Translations under genes and position numbers: made by a program
Shown: one piece after another, positions 21,721 through 28,677 of the stretch
Layout: the number at the start of each line of letters is the position of its first letter
How positions within the stretch are numbered: position 1 is the first letter of the stretch
Notes under the pieces: model-generated
The model's input: the letters and a program-made list of their open reading frames with translations, nothing else
Database searches by the model: none
What the model was told of the DNA's origin: nothing
Assembly: GCA_946480535.1 (NCBI GenBank)
Contig: CAMLKA010000008.1
Location: 1-28,677, forward strand
Source of the DNA: an uncultured Candidatus Saccharibacteria bacterium
Lineage (GTDB): Bacteria; Patescibacteria; Saccharimonadia; Saccharimonadales; UBA1547
Length of the DNA stretch: 28,677 bases
Direction: 5' to 3'

Positions 21721-21942
21721 CTAGTTCCTCGCGCACGAACAGGTCGTGCAGTGCGGTGCAGGGCTGGTATTGCGCGGTTGGCGCTTCGACCAGTAGAAGG
21801 CCCACACGAGGTACAGGACGATGCCGGCGAAGATGATCGACCACAGCGGAATCCGCAGGAAGAACTGTCCACCGATCAGAGCGAGAGCCACCAGTACCAG
21901 GATGATCCAGGTTGCCGGGCTCGCCAAAAGCCGCTTGATCAT
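21721..21942 (-). CDS. Small GC-rich membrane protein with Cys-rich tail
   Basis: A 73-aa protein of unknown family. Two membrane helices are predicted, at about residues 9-26 and 31-50. A basic segment (SKRQPR) comes next, and the C-terminus carries HCTTCSCARN, that is one His and three Cys within seven residues, a possible metal or redox site. ATG 21942 has AAAGG 6 nt upstream. Almost all codons end in G or C, whereas parA and the EEP gene beside it do not, so it looks acquired. A strong promoter (21996-22024), a leader with a 7-bp hairpin and a GC-rich terminator make it an independent unit. It shares the Cys-rich C-terminus and GC-rich make-up of the 37-aa gene at 212, but the two are not otherwise alike. 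Confidence 0.65.
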   Translation of the reverse strand: MIKRLLASPATWIILVLVALALIGGQFFLRIPLWSIIFAGIVLYLVWAFYWSKRQPRNTSPAPHCTTCSCARN

Positions 21943-21965
21943 GCGCCACCTTTCAGAGGTTCAAC

Positions 21966-21984
21966 GACACCCGGGGTGGGTGTC
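21966..21984 (-). promoter_or_regulatory. Leader hairpin of 73-aa gene
   Basis: A perfect 7-bp stem GACACCC/GGGTGTC with a 5-nt loop, 23 nt before the start codon. It belongs to the set of leader hairpins seen before the GC-rich genes. Confidence 0.45.
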
Positions 21985-21995
21985 ATAGTTAGGAA

Positions 21996-22024
21996 ATTAT
22001 ACCATGTATGCACATTTTTATCAA
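21996..22024 (-). promoter_or_regulatory. Sigma70 promoter of 73-aa gene
   Basis: On the minus strand TTGATA (22019-22024), 17 bp, TATAAT (21996-22001): close to consensus, in AT-rich DNA, followed by a GC-rich leader. Confidence 0.7.
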
Positions 22025-22097
22025 TGACTATACAGGGGTAGCCATAGATCTCGACTAACTCATTCCGCCCATGCTTCTTGACTCTTCCATTATTTGC

Positions 22098-22103
22098 TAT
22101 AGT
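22098..22103 (+). promoter_or_regulatory. -10 box of EEP-family gene
   Basis: TATAGT preceded by TGC (extended -10), 9 nt before ATG 22113. It excludes the upstream in-frame ATG at 22071. Confidence 0.4.
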
Positions 22104-22112
22104 GACAAATAT

Positions 22113-22946
22113 ATGGCAGAGTCTCTCAAAATCAGCACTTGGAACGTAAAGGGCGCCCTCAGCGACCTTGATCGTGTCGATGCTGCGCTCACTACACTTC
22201 AAAAGAGCACTGCCGACGTCATCACCCTTCCCGATGCTTGGCATGAAGATTCTGAAGCCTCGGAGCCATCGGAACGAAAGCTTCTCGTTACTCCAGAACA
22301 ATTTCGCGAACACGGCTATTTCGCAATTAAATCTACCTTCCGCGAAAACCGCCCCGACGATAATTTTGCCCGTTACGGGTTTGCTACACTGTACCGCGCA
22401 GCACATCCACCGGTCACTTTTAAAGAAATTGAGCTTGGCGAACGACCAGCGCACCATTTGCAGTTCAAGCTTGGACGACACACACTTCATTACATCAGTC
22501 TCTACTTCAATGACCAAACAGAACATAACCGCCTAAAACAAGTCAGCGACCTCCTTTCCCACCTAGCAGCATATGAGTCGGAGCCTATTGTCCTTGCGGG
22601 TGATTTCAACGCCATGCATTCTGCATCGACCCCCGCACGCCTCCTTCGCTCACGCCTCTCTCAATCCACACTGGGGCGTATCTCCGCGTTCAATAACACT
22701 TTTCCCCGACTCATCGAAATGGCTGAAGGATCGACCCTCCGTCGTCTTAGACTGCACGACTTCAAGGATGCAGAGCCGCATTACCTCGCCACCATGCCGG
22801 CCCGCCTTCCGCTTTTCCAGCTCGACCACTTTATGTCGCGCGACGGCCATCATGCATCGCTTGAACTATCACAGCCGATTCGCGTCCACCACCCTGACCT
22901 CTCCGACCATCTTCAACTCGAAGGTGAAGTGAGCATAAAAAAATAG
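22113..22946 (+). CDS. Endonuclease/exonuclease/phosphatase (EEP) family protein
   Basis: A 277-aa metal-dependent phosphoesterase of the EEP fold (DNase I / exonuclease III / sphingomyelinase group). Visible motifs are STWNVKG near the N-terminus (Asn binds metal), VLAGDFNAMHS (160-170, catalytic Asp and Asn), LDHFMSR, and the terminal SDHLQL with the catalytic His. The usual Glu of the second motif (LQE) is replaced: the sequence reads VITLPDAW, with Asp41 at that place. The enzyme may still bind metal, or be altered. There is no signal peptide, so it acts in the cytoplasm. The substrate, nucleic acid or phospho-compound, cannot be told. The start at 22113 follows a -10 by 9 nt. It converges on rplU with a shared terminator. 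Confidence 0.85.
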   Translation: MAESLKISTWNVKGALSDLDRVDAALTTLQKSTADVITLPDAWHEDSEASEPSERKLLVTPEQFREHGYFAIKSTFRENRPDDNFARYGFATLYRAAHPPVTFKEIELGERPAHHLQFKLGRHTLHYISLYFNDQTEHNRLKQVSDLLSHLAAYESEPIVLAGDFNAMHSASTPARLLRSRLSQSTLGRISAFNNTFPRLIEMAEGSTLRRLRLHDFKDAEPHYLATMPARLPLFQLDHFMSRDGHHASLELSQPIRVHHPDLSDHLQLEGEVSIKK

Positions 22947-22966
22947 CCCCAGAGAGGGGCTATTTT
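22940..22966. terminator. Bidirectional terminator between EEP gene and rplU
   Basis: A perfect 11-bp stem (22940-22950 with 22956-22966) with loop AGAGA and A/T-rich flanks giving a U tract each way. Confidence 0.85.
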
Positions 22967-22977
22967 GTTTGAGTACC

Positions 22978-23286
22978 TTACTTGATTGAAGTAATTTCAA
23001 CCTTTGAGTACTTTTGGCGGTGACCGTTCACCTTGTGAACACGCTTCTTGGCCTTGTAGCGGATATATTGGACCTTGTCGCCCTTAATTTCCTCTTCGAC
23101 AACCTTAGCGGTTACCTTCACGTCTTTGACCGTTGGAGCGCCGACAGTAGTTTTGTCGCCGTCAATCACCAACAGTGCGTCAAGCGTGAGCTCTTTAGTT
23201 CCTTCAGGGAGGAGGTCCACCATGAGGGTCTCTTTCTCGGCAACAACGTATTGTTTGCCACCGATCTTAACGACTGCTTTTGTCAT
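22978..23286 (-). CDS. rplU: Large ribosomal subunit protein bL21
   Basis: A 102-aa L21 protein of the 50S subunit. It begins with AVVKIGGKQYVV and has VGAPTV in the middle and the KKRVHKVNGHRQKYSKVEI C-terminal rRNA-binding stretch, all typical and in the usual order. The length is normal. Unusually for the native genes here, it has a leader of about 30 nt with AAAGGA as SD before ATG 23286. Its usual partner rpmA (L27) is not next to it: the downstream side is a terminator, so the gene is monocistronic. Confidence 0.97.
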   Translation of the reverse strand: MTKAVVKIGGKQYVVAEKETLMVDLLPEGTKELTLDALLVIDGDKTTVGAPTVKDVKVTAKVVEEEIKGDKVQYIRYKAKKRVHKVNGHRQKYSKVEITSIK

Positions 23287-23322
23287 TCTTAATTCCTTTA
23301 TTGTTTTAACAATCAGTTAGTA

Positions 23323-23351
23323 ATTGTAACAGAGATAGAGCCAAATGTAAA
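23323..23351 (-). promoter_or_regulatory. Promoter of rplU
   Basis: On the minus strand TTTACA (23346-23351), 17 bp, TACAAT (23323-23328), the same pair of boxes as the rpmE2 promoter. Confidence 0.65.
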
Positions 23352-23421
23352 GTCGCCTCCCCGCCCAAAGTATCGTATACTTATCCTTAATATACGAATC
23401 AATTGAGACGAGGGTGCTTAC

Positions 23422-23673
23422 ATGAACGAACCAGCTTACAAACCAGACCAATGGGTTATCTATAAACAAGATGACGCTGGCGGCTTTGGACAAATCGTTG
23501 GAGGCGTCCACAACGGCGAAACATGGGTATATTCTGTCCGCGGGCCAATCACCGATACAACGTTTGCTGAAGCGTACGAAGAAGAGATCACTCACTTCTA
23601 CGAGAACGGTTCATGGCTTGAGCCACAACACGCGGGTATCGGCAAGACCTCTGTATACACTGAACAAAACTAA
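23422..23673 (+). CDS. Unknown 83-aa soluble protein
   Basis: A small acidic protein with no membrane segment. The sequence reads like a compact beta-rich domain: DQWVIYKQDDAGGFGQIVGG, then TWVYSVRGP, then an acidic helix (AEAYEEEITHFY). Many residues are aromatic, as in SH3-like or transcription-regulator-like small barrels, but no family is recognised. ATG 23422 has a GAGGG 8 nt upstream, and a TATACT-type -10 lies further upstream (about 23376-23381). Its stop codon overlaps that of the CAP gene on the other strand. Base composition is native. Confidence 0.6.
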   Translation: MNEPAYKPDQWVIYKQDDAGGFGQIVGGVHNGETWVYSVRGPITDTTFAEAYEEEITHFYENGSWLEPQHAGIGKTSVYTEQN

Positions 23674-24614
23674 ATTGAACCGCCGCCGGTTGCAACGATA
23701 ATCAGCACACCGAGCACAATCATGCCAACAAAGGTGTACATACCGTGGTGAATACGCCAGCTCTTTTTCCATGCCTTCGGAAGACGTGCGCGGTAATGAT
23801 GTGCTGCAACACCAACAATAGCAACGACCGCTAAGAGTCCTAGAATCACAATCGTTACAGGGCTAAGCGCCTCAAGTGACGAAGCAAAGTACGACAATGG
23901 ATTACTGGTGGTTGGCTCAGGTGCAACGAAACCAACGCTTGAAGACAGCGTCGATTCAACACCCGTGGCAGTTGCCACAACCGGTGCGCCATATAAAGCC
24001 ACGACAAGCGTCGTCTGCTCGCCATTTAATTGACCGTCAACAACAGCAAAACCTACGTCGCGATACTGCTGCTTCAAAATATTCTCACGGTGCGTTGGTG
24101 ATTCCATCCAGGCCTCGACTGTCGCTTCGGCGGTTGGGTAGTTTTTTGCTAAGTTCTCGCCGGCGTAACTGTAGTTATACCCTACCTCACCAAACCATTT
24201 CCATGGCTGCGTACCACTTGGCGAGACATGCGCCCAATACTGTTCAGCGAACATATTTTGCGCCTTCTTGAACGCGGCATCACTGAGCTGAGCACTAATC
24301 TCAAGCTCCCCTAGCCCGGCTTTTTTTCGTTCTTCATTCGTATCTGCAAGCAGGACATTTGTTTCGATATCCGAAACACGGCCCAAGACACTCAAGTGTC
24401 CAGTAGTAACAAACCCGTACAGTACCTGCGCGAGGAGCGCTATCACCAATACAGCAACAAGGCCGTGAGCGCGAATAATATGTGGGCGGTAGTCGTTGGC
24501 CTTATGCGGCACCAATACGTGCTTCGCGTGACCCTTTACCCGTGTGGGAATAGGCGCCTTCTTGATAGTCGCCTTTTTTATTGGTGTTTTTATCTGTTTT
24601 TGTTTCGCTTTCAC
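23670..24614 (-). CDS. Membrane-anchored CAP-domain (SCP/PR1-like) protein
   Basis: A 314-aa envelope protein. A basic cytoplasmic N-terminus (about 50 residues, many Lys) leads to a membrane helix (about 51-72). The extracellular CAP domain follows (about 85-210) and shows the family pattern: NEERKKAGLGELEIS, a helix with KAQNMFAEQYWAHVSPSG, WFGEVGYNYSYAGENLAKN, and AWMESPTHRENILKQQYRDVGF. The cavity His and Glu residues are present (AH, GEN, HRENIL). After a Ser/Thr linker come two more helices (about 252-275 and 291-312). The start is GTG 24614, 10 nt from a TATACT box, so the transcript is probably leaderless with a GTG start. Bacterial CAP proteins are secreted or surface proteins whose activity is often unknown. 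It lies beside the surface-protein genes. Confidence 0.85.
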   Translation of the reverse strand: MKAKQKQIKTPIKKATIKKAPIPTRVKGHAKHVLVPHKANDYRPHIIRAHGLVAVLVIALLAQVLYGFVTTGHLSVLGRVSDIETNVLLADTNEERKKAGLGELEISAQLSDAAFKKAQNMFAEQYWAHVSPSGTQPWKWFGEVGYNYSYAGENLAKNYPTAEATVEAWMESPTHRENILKQQYRDVGFAVVDGQLNGEQTTLVVALYGAPVVATATGVESTLSSSVGFVAPEPTTSNPLSYFASSLEALSPVTIVILGLLAVVAIVGVAAHHYRARLPKAWKKSWRIHHGMYTFVGMIVLGVLIIVATGGGSI

Positions 24615-24624
24615 GATTAGGTTC

Positions 24625-24630
24625 AGTATA
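24625..24630 (-). promoter_or_regulatory. -10 box of CAP gene
   Basis: TATACT on the minus strand, 10 nt before the GTG start. It lies immediately beside the terminator of the upstream gene. Confidence 0.4.
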
Positions 24631-24632
24631 CC

Positions 24633-24661
24633 AAAAAGTCCCTACAAGCGTAAGGACTTTT
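24633..24661 (-). terminator. Terminator of large surface-protein gene
   Basis: AAAAGTCC (24634-24641) pairs with GGACTTTT (24654-24661). On the minus strand the stem ends in a T run. Confidence 0.7.
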
Positions 24662-24683
24662 ATGGTATTGCTAGTTTTTCAAA

Positions 24684-27600
24684 CTACTCAGCTGAGCGGC
24701 CACGGAGTGCAGCAATGAGCCACCAAATTCCGGTTGCGCCACCCGCGAGAATCACAAGCCACCAGTACCAGGCGAGGCCAAAGGCGTTGCCGTCGGTGTT
24801 ATTCGCAGCAGCAGCGAGGGTTTCCTCGGTTGAGGTGCCTTCTACTTCTGGCGTGCCGGTAGTATCGGTGTCATCTGAAGCGTCGTTATTGCCAGTGGTG
24901 TTTGTGCCAAGAATAGCCGCAAATCCAGTTGCCGGGTTGCCGTTCGCTGTTGGAAGCTCGTCGTCCTCGGTTGAAAGTGTTGTAGGAGGGGTTTCTGAAG
25001 TTGGAGCACCAGGAGTCTCAGTCTCTTCGCCCTCTTCCCCTTCCTCACCTGGATCAACAGGGACTTCTTCGGTTGTGGTGTTGATAGTAACGAAACCAAT
25101 CTTCGCAATGCCTACATTGCCAGCATTATCAAGTGCACGAACATACAGTTGGTAGTCGCCGTCTTCTGGAGCGGTTACCGTTGCAGTAGTTGCAGCCGTA
25201 AATACCCATCCGTCAGCTGGATCGCCGCTTTTCACGAAAGCGTATTCATACCCCTTCACGCCAGATGCGGTCGTTGCATCACCTGGGTCGGTTGCAGCGC
25301 CCCATGTCCATACTTGCTCGAGTGAATCGGTTGCACTTGTCGTCACAGGGTTAGCAGGAAGCTCGGGAGCAACCATATCGGTTGAAGTCTTTGTTGTCTC
25401 AGTAATGGAGTTACCTGCAAGGTCACGAACGTTCTTTACACCCCACTGCTGTTCAGGTGAGATGTACCAGCCTGAGTTCGTGAAGGTAACCGTCGCGATA
25501 CGGCTGGTTGCGTTGTAGCTCACCGTTGCGTCACCTACGAGGTCACCACTTCCACCAGCGCCTGGCCAGTTGTTGAGGAAGTAGTTAGCTGCGTTTTCAG
25601 CATCGACTGGGCTGACCGCTTCGCTAAATTGAACCTGGAAGCCTGTTGCAGATGGGCCAGCTGTCGGGAAGATGAATGTCGCTACAGGAAGTGTGTTGTC
25701 GATTTGGATTGTCTGAAGCGCGTAGCTTGAAAGTAAGCCAGCGTTGTCGCGAACCGCCGCTCGGACAACGTAGGTTCCGGTTGGAAGCCCACTAATGTCG
25801 AAGTTTGAAAGTACGCTTGTCTTCTCTGCAGCAAAGTCGGTGTAATCGAGCGTCTGAAGGTCTGCTACCTTGGTTGAGTTTGAAGCGTTGTAAAGGTTAA
25901 AGCCGATACGCGCAACACCAGATTGGTTATCTTTACCCGTTACCGACACGGCGAGTGTCTTTGCGGCGGTATCAACCGACGCGGAGTTAATTGTCGCCGT
26001 TGGCTTTGTGTTGTCGTAATAGTAGTGAACCGGGTTGCTCCATGGACCTGCATTGTTTGCATTGTCAAAGGCACGAACACGAATGGTTACTCCGCCCTGC
26101 TCCGATGTTGCAGGAGCATGGGTTCGTGAAGTCGTTGATCCGTTCACCTCGCGGTAGGGACCGCCTGCGAAGGTGTGGCCATCATCGTAGATGTACTCTA
26201 CTTGGTATTTGCTAATGCCGTTCGCGTCTGTCGCAGCTGTCCAGTTCGCAGTGATTGAGTTAGTAGTGAACACCTGGTTATTTACAGGGGTTGTAATCTG
26301 TGGCGCAGTCGGTGCGTTCACATCAATAGTAACCGCCCATGGTGTTGTCCAGGCGCTTGTGTTGCCCGCTGCATCGATAGCACGGACTTGCCAGTACCAA
26401 GTACCGCTTGCGCCGACTGATTGCGCCTTTGAGTCAGTTGGCTGGTTGTGTTGGTAGTCACCAGTCCATTGAACATTTTGGAATGAACCATTTCCATCAA
26501 CTCCAGCACTTTGTGAGTTTTGAATCTCGTAGCGCACTGCTCCGCTGGCAGACTCGTCAGACCAGTCAAACCAGAAGTTATTCGTGTTAATGAGTGCGTT
26601 TTCTGTCGGGAATTCGTGAGTCGGTACATCCGGAGCGGTCACGTCGAGTACGTAGATATCTCCAAGACCAGCCGGAATGATATCGTAACGATTATCAACG
26701 TCCGTTACCTGCCCCACAGTGCGGTTATCAACGAAGAGCGGTGCAGCCTCGGTGTGCGTGTTCGCGCCTTTAATCGTAAGGTGTGCGCCTGGCTTATCGA
26801 TATTCACACCGTGCCATACATTTCCTGAAGTCTGAATGCCGTCGATGGTAACGGCTGAACCGTTCACCGCAACTCCAGAACGACCGTTCTTGGCAGCGAT
26901 GTTTGTAAGCGCAACGCCATTTGACTCGAATACGTTAATACCGTGAAGCTGGTTAGCTCCAGTTACCGCATCGACAGTCAGCCCGTTAATCGCTACGTTA
27001 TCGCTTTGTACACCAAGCACTGAGTTGTTCCCATTGTCGGTCTTTACAAAGTTTCCAGTAATTGTATGTCCGTTACCGTTAAGTGTTACAGCCTTTGTGA
27101 GGGTTGTCTGTGCAGTTGCTGTAACGTCAGAGTCGAGCTCAATAACATCACCGTTCTGTGCGCTTGAAGCAACGAGTGCAAGGTTGTTAAGCGTCGCGTT
27201 CACGTGGTGCTCAACCTCAATCGCTCCAGTTACCGTGTTGCCAGCATTGTTAAACGCTGAGCTATAGCGATACGTATTAATGCTGTCTTGGTTTGTTTCG
27301 TACACAATCTTCGTGTTTGTGAAAGCAATATGCGTACCTGAAGGAGAGTAACGGTACGAAATACCGGCGTTCTTAATTGTTACGTTCTCAACTACGTGGT
27401 TACCAGCGTGGTTAAAGTAGAGTGAACCACCCCATTGGCGAGACCAGTCTGAGAAAGCAGAGCTCGCGAACTCAGCGTCGCTTGTAAGTGTGTTCGGGGT
27501 GAACGTGGTGTTGCGAAGGGTGAAGTTGTTTCCAAGCACTTCGAGTGTCTTGTTTGGCTGTACCTTAGGCATAAGCGTAAGGCCATCGATGGTCACGTTG

Positions 27601-27995
27601 TCACCAAAGACAGAAACAAGGTTCTGAGTTGCCCAGTTACCATTTGGTGAATACCCAGTACCGTAAATAGTTGGGTTGCCAACACCCTTAATGGTGAGGT
27701 TGTTGGCGGTAATTGGGAAGTACCATCCCGTTTGGCCACTCACGGTAAGTGAGGTGAACGGGCTTACGCCATAGTTTCCTGCGGCAATCTCCCAAATTTG
27801 GCCATCGGCCTGGTTCTCAACCGCACTGCGCAGTTCAGCAACCGTGTCGATCTCAACAACTGGACCCAATGCGTTGACGTTTTGAGCCAAAATAAACGGC
27901 ACCGCTGCCGTCAAAGTACTCACCGCCAAAATAAATGCAGTTGTAATTAATGTAATTTTTTTACCAAGCGCTGTCGCCCGTGTCAGTAGTTTCAT
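24684..27995 (-). CDS. Large surface protein: beta-helix, Ig/FnIII-like domains, WYWW C-terminal anchor
   Basis: A 1103-aa exported protein. ATG 27995 has GGGAGAG 4-5 nt upstream; the frame is open further but lacks an SD. A signal peptide spans about 1-43 (a basic start, then LITTAFILAVSTLTAAVPF, then AQNVNA). Residues about 60-440 form a right-handed beta-helix of the pectin-lyase type, with many NLTIKGV / NVTIDGL / FTLRNTTF turns. Then come about four to five Ig or fibronectin III-like domains: TAPDVPTHEFPTE, NAPTAPQITTPVN, KPTATINSASVD, and LPVATFIFPTAGPS with SEAVSPVDAENA, a Big_5-like pattern. A Glu/Thr/Pro-rich low-complexity stretch (about 965-1065) leads to FGLAWYWW, a hydrophobic helix and a basic end. 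It is probably a cell-surface adhesin or glycan-binding protein, relevant to host attachment. No catalytic residues can be assigned. Confidence 0.85.
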   Translation of the reverse strand: MKLLTRATALGKKITLITTAFILAVSTLTAAVPFILAQNVNALGPVVEIDTVAELRSAVENQADGQIWEIAAGNYGVSPFTSLTVSGQTGWYFPITANNLTIKGVGNPTIYGTGYSPNGNWATQNLVSVFGDNVTIDGLTLMPKVQPNKTLEVLGNNFTLRNTTFTPNTLTSDAEFASSAFSDWSRQWGGSLYFNHAGNHVVENVTIKNAGISYRYSPSGTHIAFTNTKIVYETNQDSINTYRYSSAFNNAGNTVTGAIEVEHHVNATLNNLALVASSAQNGDVIELDSDVTATAQTTLTKAVTLNGNGHTITGNFVKTDNGNNSVLGVQSDNVAINGLTVDAVTGANQLHGINVFESNGVALTNIAAKNGRSGVAVNGSAVTIDGIQTSGNVWHGVNIDKPGAHLTIKGANTHTEAAPLFVDNRTVGQVTDVDNRYDIIPAGLGDIYVLDVTAPDVPTHEFPTENALINTNNFWFDWSDESASGAVRYEIQNSQSAGVDGNGSFQNVQWTGDYQHNQPTDSKAQSVGASGTWYWQVRAIDAAGNTSAWTTPWAVTIDVNAPTAPQITTPVNNQVFTTNSITANWTAATDANGISKYQVEYIYDDGHTFAGGPYREVNGSTTSRTHAPATSEQGGVTIRVRAFDNANNAGPWSNPVHYYYDNTKPTATINSASVDTAAKTLAVSVTGKDNQSGVARIGFNLYNASNSTKVADLQTLDYTDFAAEKTSVLSNFDISGLPTGTYVVRAAVRDNAGLLSSYALQTIQIDNTLPVATFIFPTAGPSATGFQVQFSEAVSPVDAENAANYFLNNWPGAGGSGDLVGDATVSYNATSRIATVTFTNSGWYISPEQQWGVKNVRDLAGNSITETTKTSTDMVAPELPANPVTTSATDSLEQVWTWGAATDPGDATTASGVKGYEYAFVKSGDPADGWVFTAATTATVTAPEDGDYQLYVRALDNAGNVGIAKIGFVTINTTTEEVPVDPGEEGEEGEETETPGAPTSETPPTTLSTEDDELPTANGNPATGFAAILGTNTTGNNDASDDTDTTGTPEVEGTSTEETLAAAANNTDGNAFGLAWYWWLVILAGGATGIWWLIAALRGRSAE

Positions 27996-28106
27996 GGAAC
28001 TCTCCCTATTTGAACGACGACCCGTCCCACGATTGTGGTCGCCCCTCACCTCGCATTAGTTGTTAATACAAATCTCAATTTTTGTATTTTTATTTACTCT
28101 AGCACC

Positions 28107-28677
28107 TTACTTCCCACCTGACAAGACTGAGGGCCTCCTGAGAATCCCATACTTAACAGAGAGAAATAAAGCAAAAATGAACGCAGCGGCAAGGCCCCAC
28201 CAATACCACTGGATACCAAAAAGCTTCCAGCCTTCCGGACTTGCCTGAACCACTGAATCATCGGCCGTTTGCGCCCCTTGGACAGCATAGGGACTATAGG
28301 CATTGAAATACGCGACATACTCCGATTCTGAAAGCCGATCCTCAGTAGCCGTCCCCGGACGATCAACTTCTTCAATAGGAGGATATACGGGTACAGAAGC
28401 CTCGGGTGGCGTTATCGTTTCGAATGAAGACGGCGCCCTATAGGTACGCGACGTGCTTGACGGGTTCGCCGGTTCTGATGCAGTGCTATTCGAAGAGGCG
28501 GGCGGCGGTGTTGCATTGCCGTTCGACTGTGGTGCTGGCGCAGGCGTAGGAGCAGGCGCTGGGGCGGTTCGACAGCCCTCCACAAGTACCGTGCGTACCA
28601 AACAGCGCACCGTATCTAATAAAAATCCCTCCGCCTGAGCAGGCCGAGGTGTAGCAATAACAAAGGTTGAGGCGGTG
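28107..28677 (-). CDS. Surface protein with WYWW C-terminal anchor (5' end outside window)
   Basis: The reading frame is open to the window edge, so the start is missing. Visible residues near the edge (TASTFVIATPRPAQAEG) look like the end of a signal peptide. A short Cys-containing segment follows (VRCLVRTVLVEGCR), then a Pro/Ala/Ser-rich linker of about 50 residues (APAPAPTPAPAPQ) and a Pro-rich acidic part with SESEYVAYFNAYSPYA. The C-terminus is FGIQWYWW, a hydrophobic helix and a basic tail, the same tripartite end as the 1103-aa protein downstream. The low-complexity middle suggests a stalk that displays the missing N-terminal part. It precedes the large gene on the same strand. Function unknown. 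Confidence 0.7.
   Translation of the reverse strand, partial: TASTFVIATPRPAQAEGFLLDTVRCLVRTVLVEGCRTAPAPAPTPAPAPQSNGNATPPPASSNSTASEPANPSSTSRTYRAPSSFETITPPEASVPVYPPIEEVDRPGTATEDRLSESEYVAYFNAYSPYAVQGAQTADDSVVQASPEGWKLFGIQWYWWGLAAAFIFALFLSVKYGILRRPSVLSGGK

Noticed and set aside
22071..22112. Upstream in-frame ATG for the EEP gene
   Set aside because: The -10 box at 22098-22103 falls inside that extension, and the family N-terminus begins at ATG 22113.
1..28677. tRNA or rRNA genes
   Set aside because: No cloverleaf with a GTTCRANNC T-loop block or rRNA-like stretch was recognised on either strand by eye.

Overview
The window looks like chromosomal DNA of a small-genome Patescibacteria/CPR bacterium, most likely Candidatus Saccharibacteria (TM7). 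This is an inference from gene content and style. Genes are compact. RF1 (prfA), prmC, parAB, lepB, rplU and a type B L31 gene sit beside many proteins with no assignable family. Two surface proteins share an unusual C-terminal anchor containing WYWW. Most housekeeping genes have a sigma70-type -10 box only 6 to 13 nt before the start codon, which implies leaderless or nearly leaderless mRNAs. TGA is used as a stop, so the recoded codes of Gracilibacteria and Absconditabacteria do not apply.

The left 11 kb is a Ter-type stress-response region. It holds two DUF475/TerC-superfamily membrane proteins (723-1778 and 6913-8196), TerD (1877-2476), an unknown 375-aa protein in the terD operon (2557-3684), a TerF-type VWA protein (3917-4678), a TelA-like protein with an unknown partner (4893-6633), and a leftward three-gene operon of one HAD hydrolase and two paralogous phosphoribosyltransferase-like proteins (8393-10831). 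Ter clusters are known to combine such metal-sensing and membrane proteins with PRTase and HAD enzymes proposed to make a nucleoside-like metabolite. Here both halves lie together.

The second theme is mosaicism. Several genes are strikingly rich in G or C at third codon positions: the 37-aa gene at 212, terD, VWA, telA, the second terC, the 186-aa gene at 12177 and the 73-aa gene at 21721. Most of these GC-rich units have a promoter with 17-bp spacing in AT-rich DNA, a leader with a Shine-Dalgarno sequence, a small leader hairpin and a GC-rich terminator hairpin. They sit among moderate-GC, leaderless-type native genes. One reading is acquisition from a high-GC donor such as an actinobacterial host.

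The middle (10.9-19.7 kb) carries L31, small membrane proteins, a DUF3817 protein, prfA, prmC, a multi-pass membrane protein, a LytR-CpsA-Psr protein and signal peptidase I. Three copies of a nested palindromic repeat lie in convergent gaps (16135-16366 and 19716-19810). The right part carries parB-parA, the GC-rich 73-aa gene, an EEP-family phosphatase/nuclease, rplU, an 83-aa protein, a membrane-anchored CAP-domain protein, a 1103-aa beta-helix/Ig-like surface protein, and the 3' part of another WYWW-anchored protein that runs off the window. No gap between genes exceeds 300 bases.
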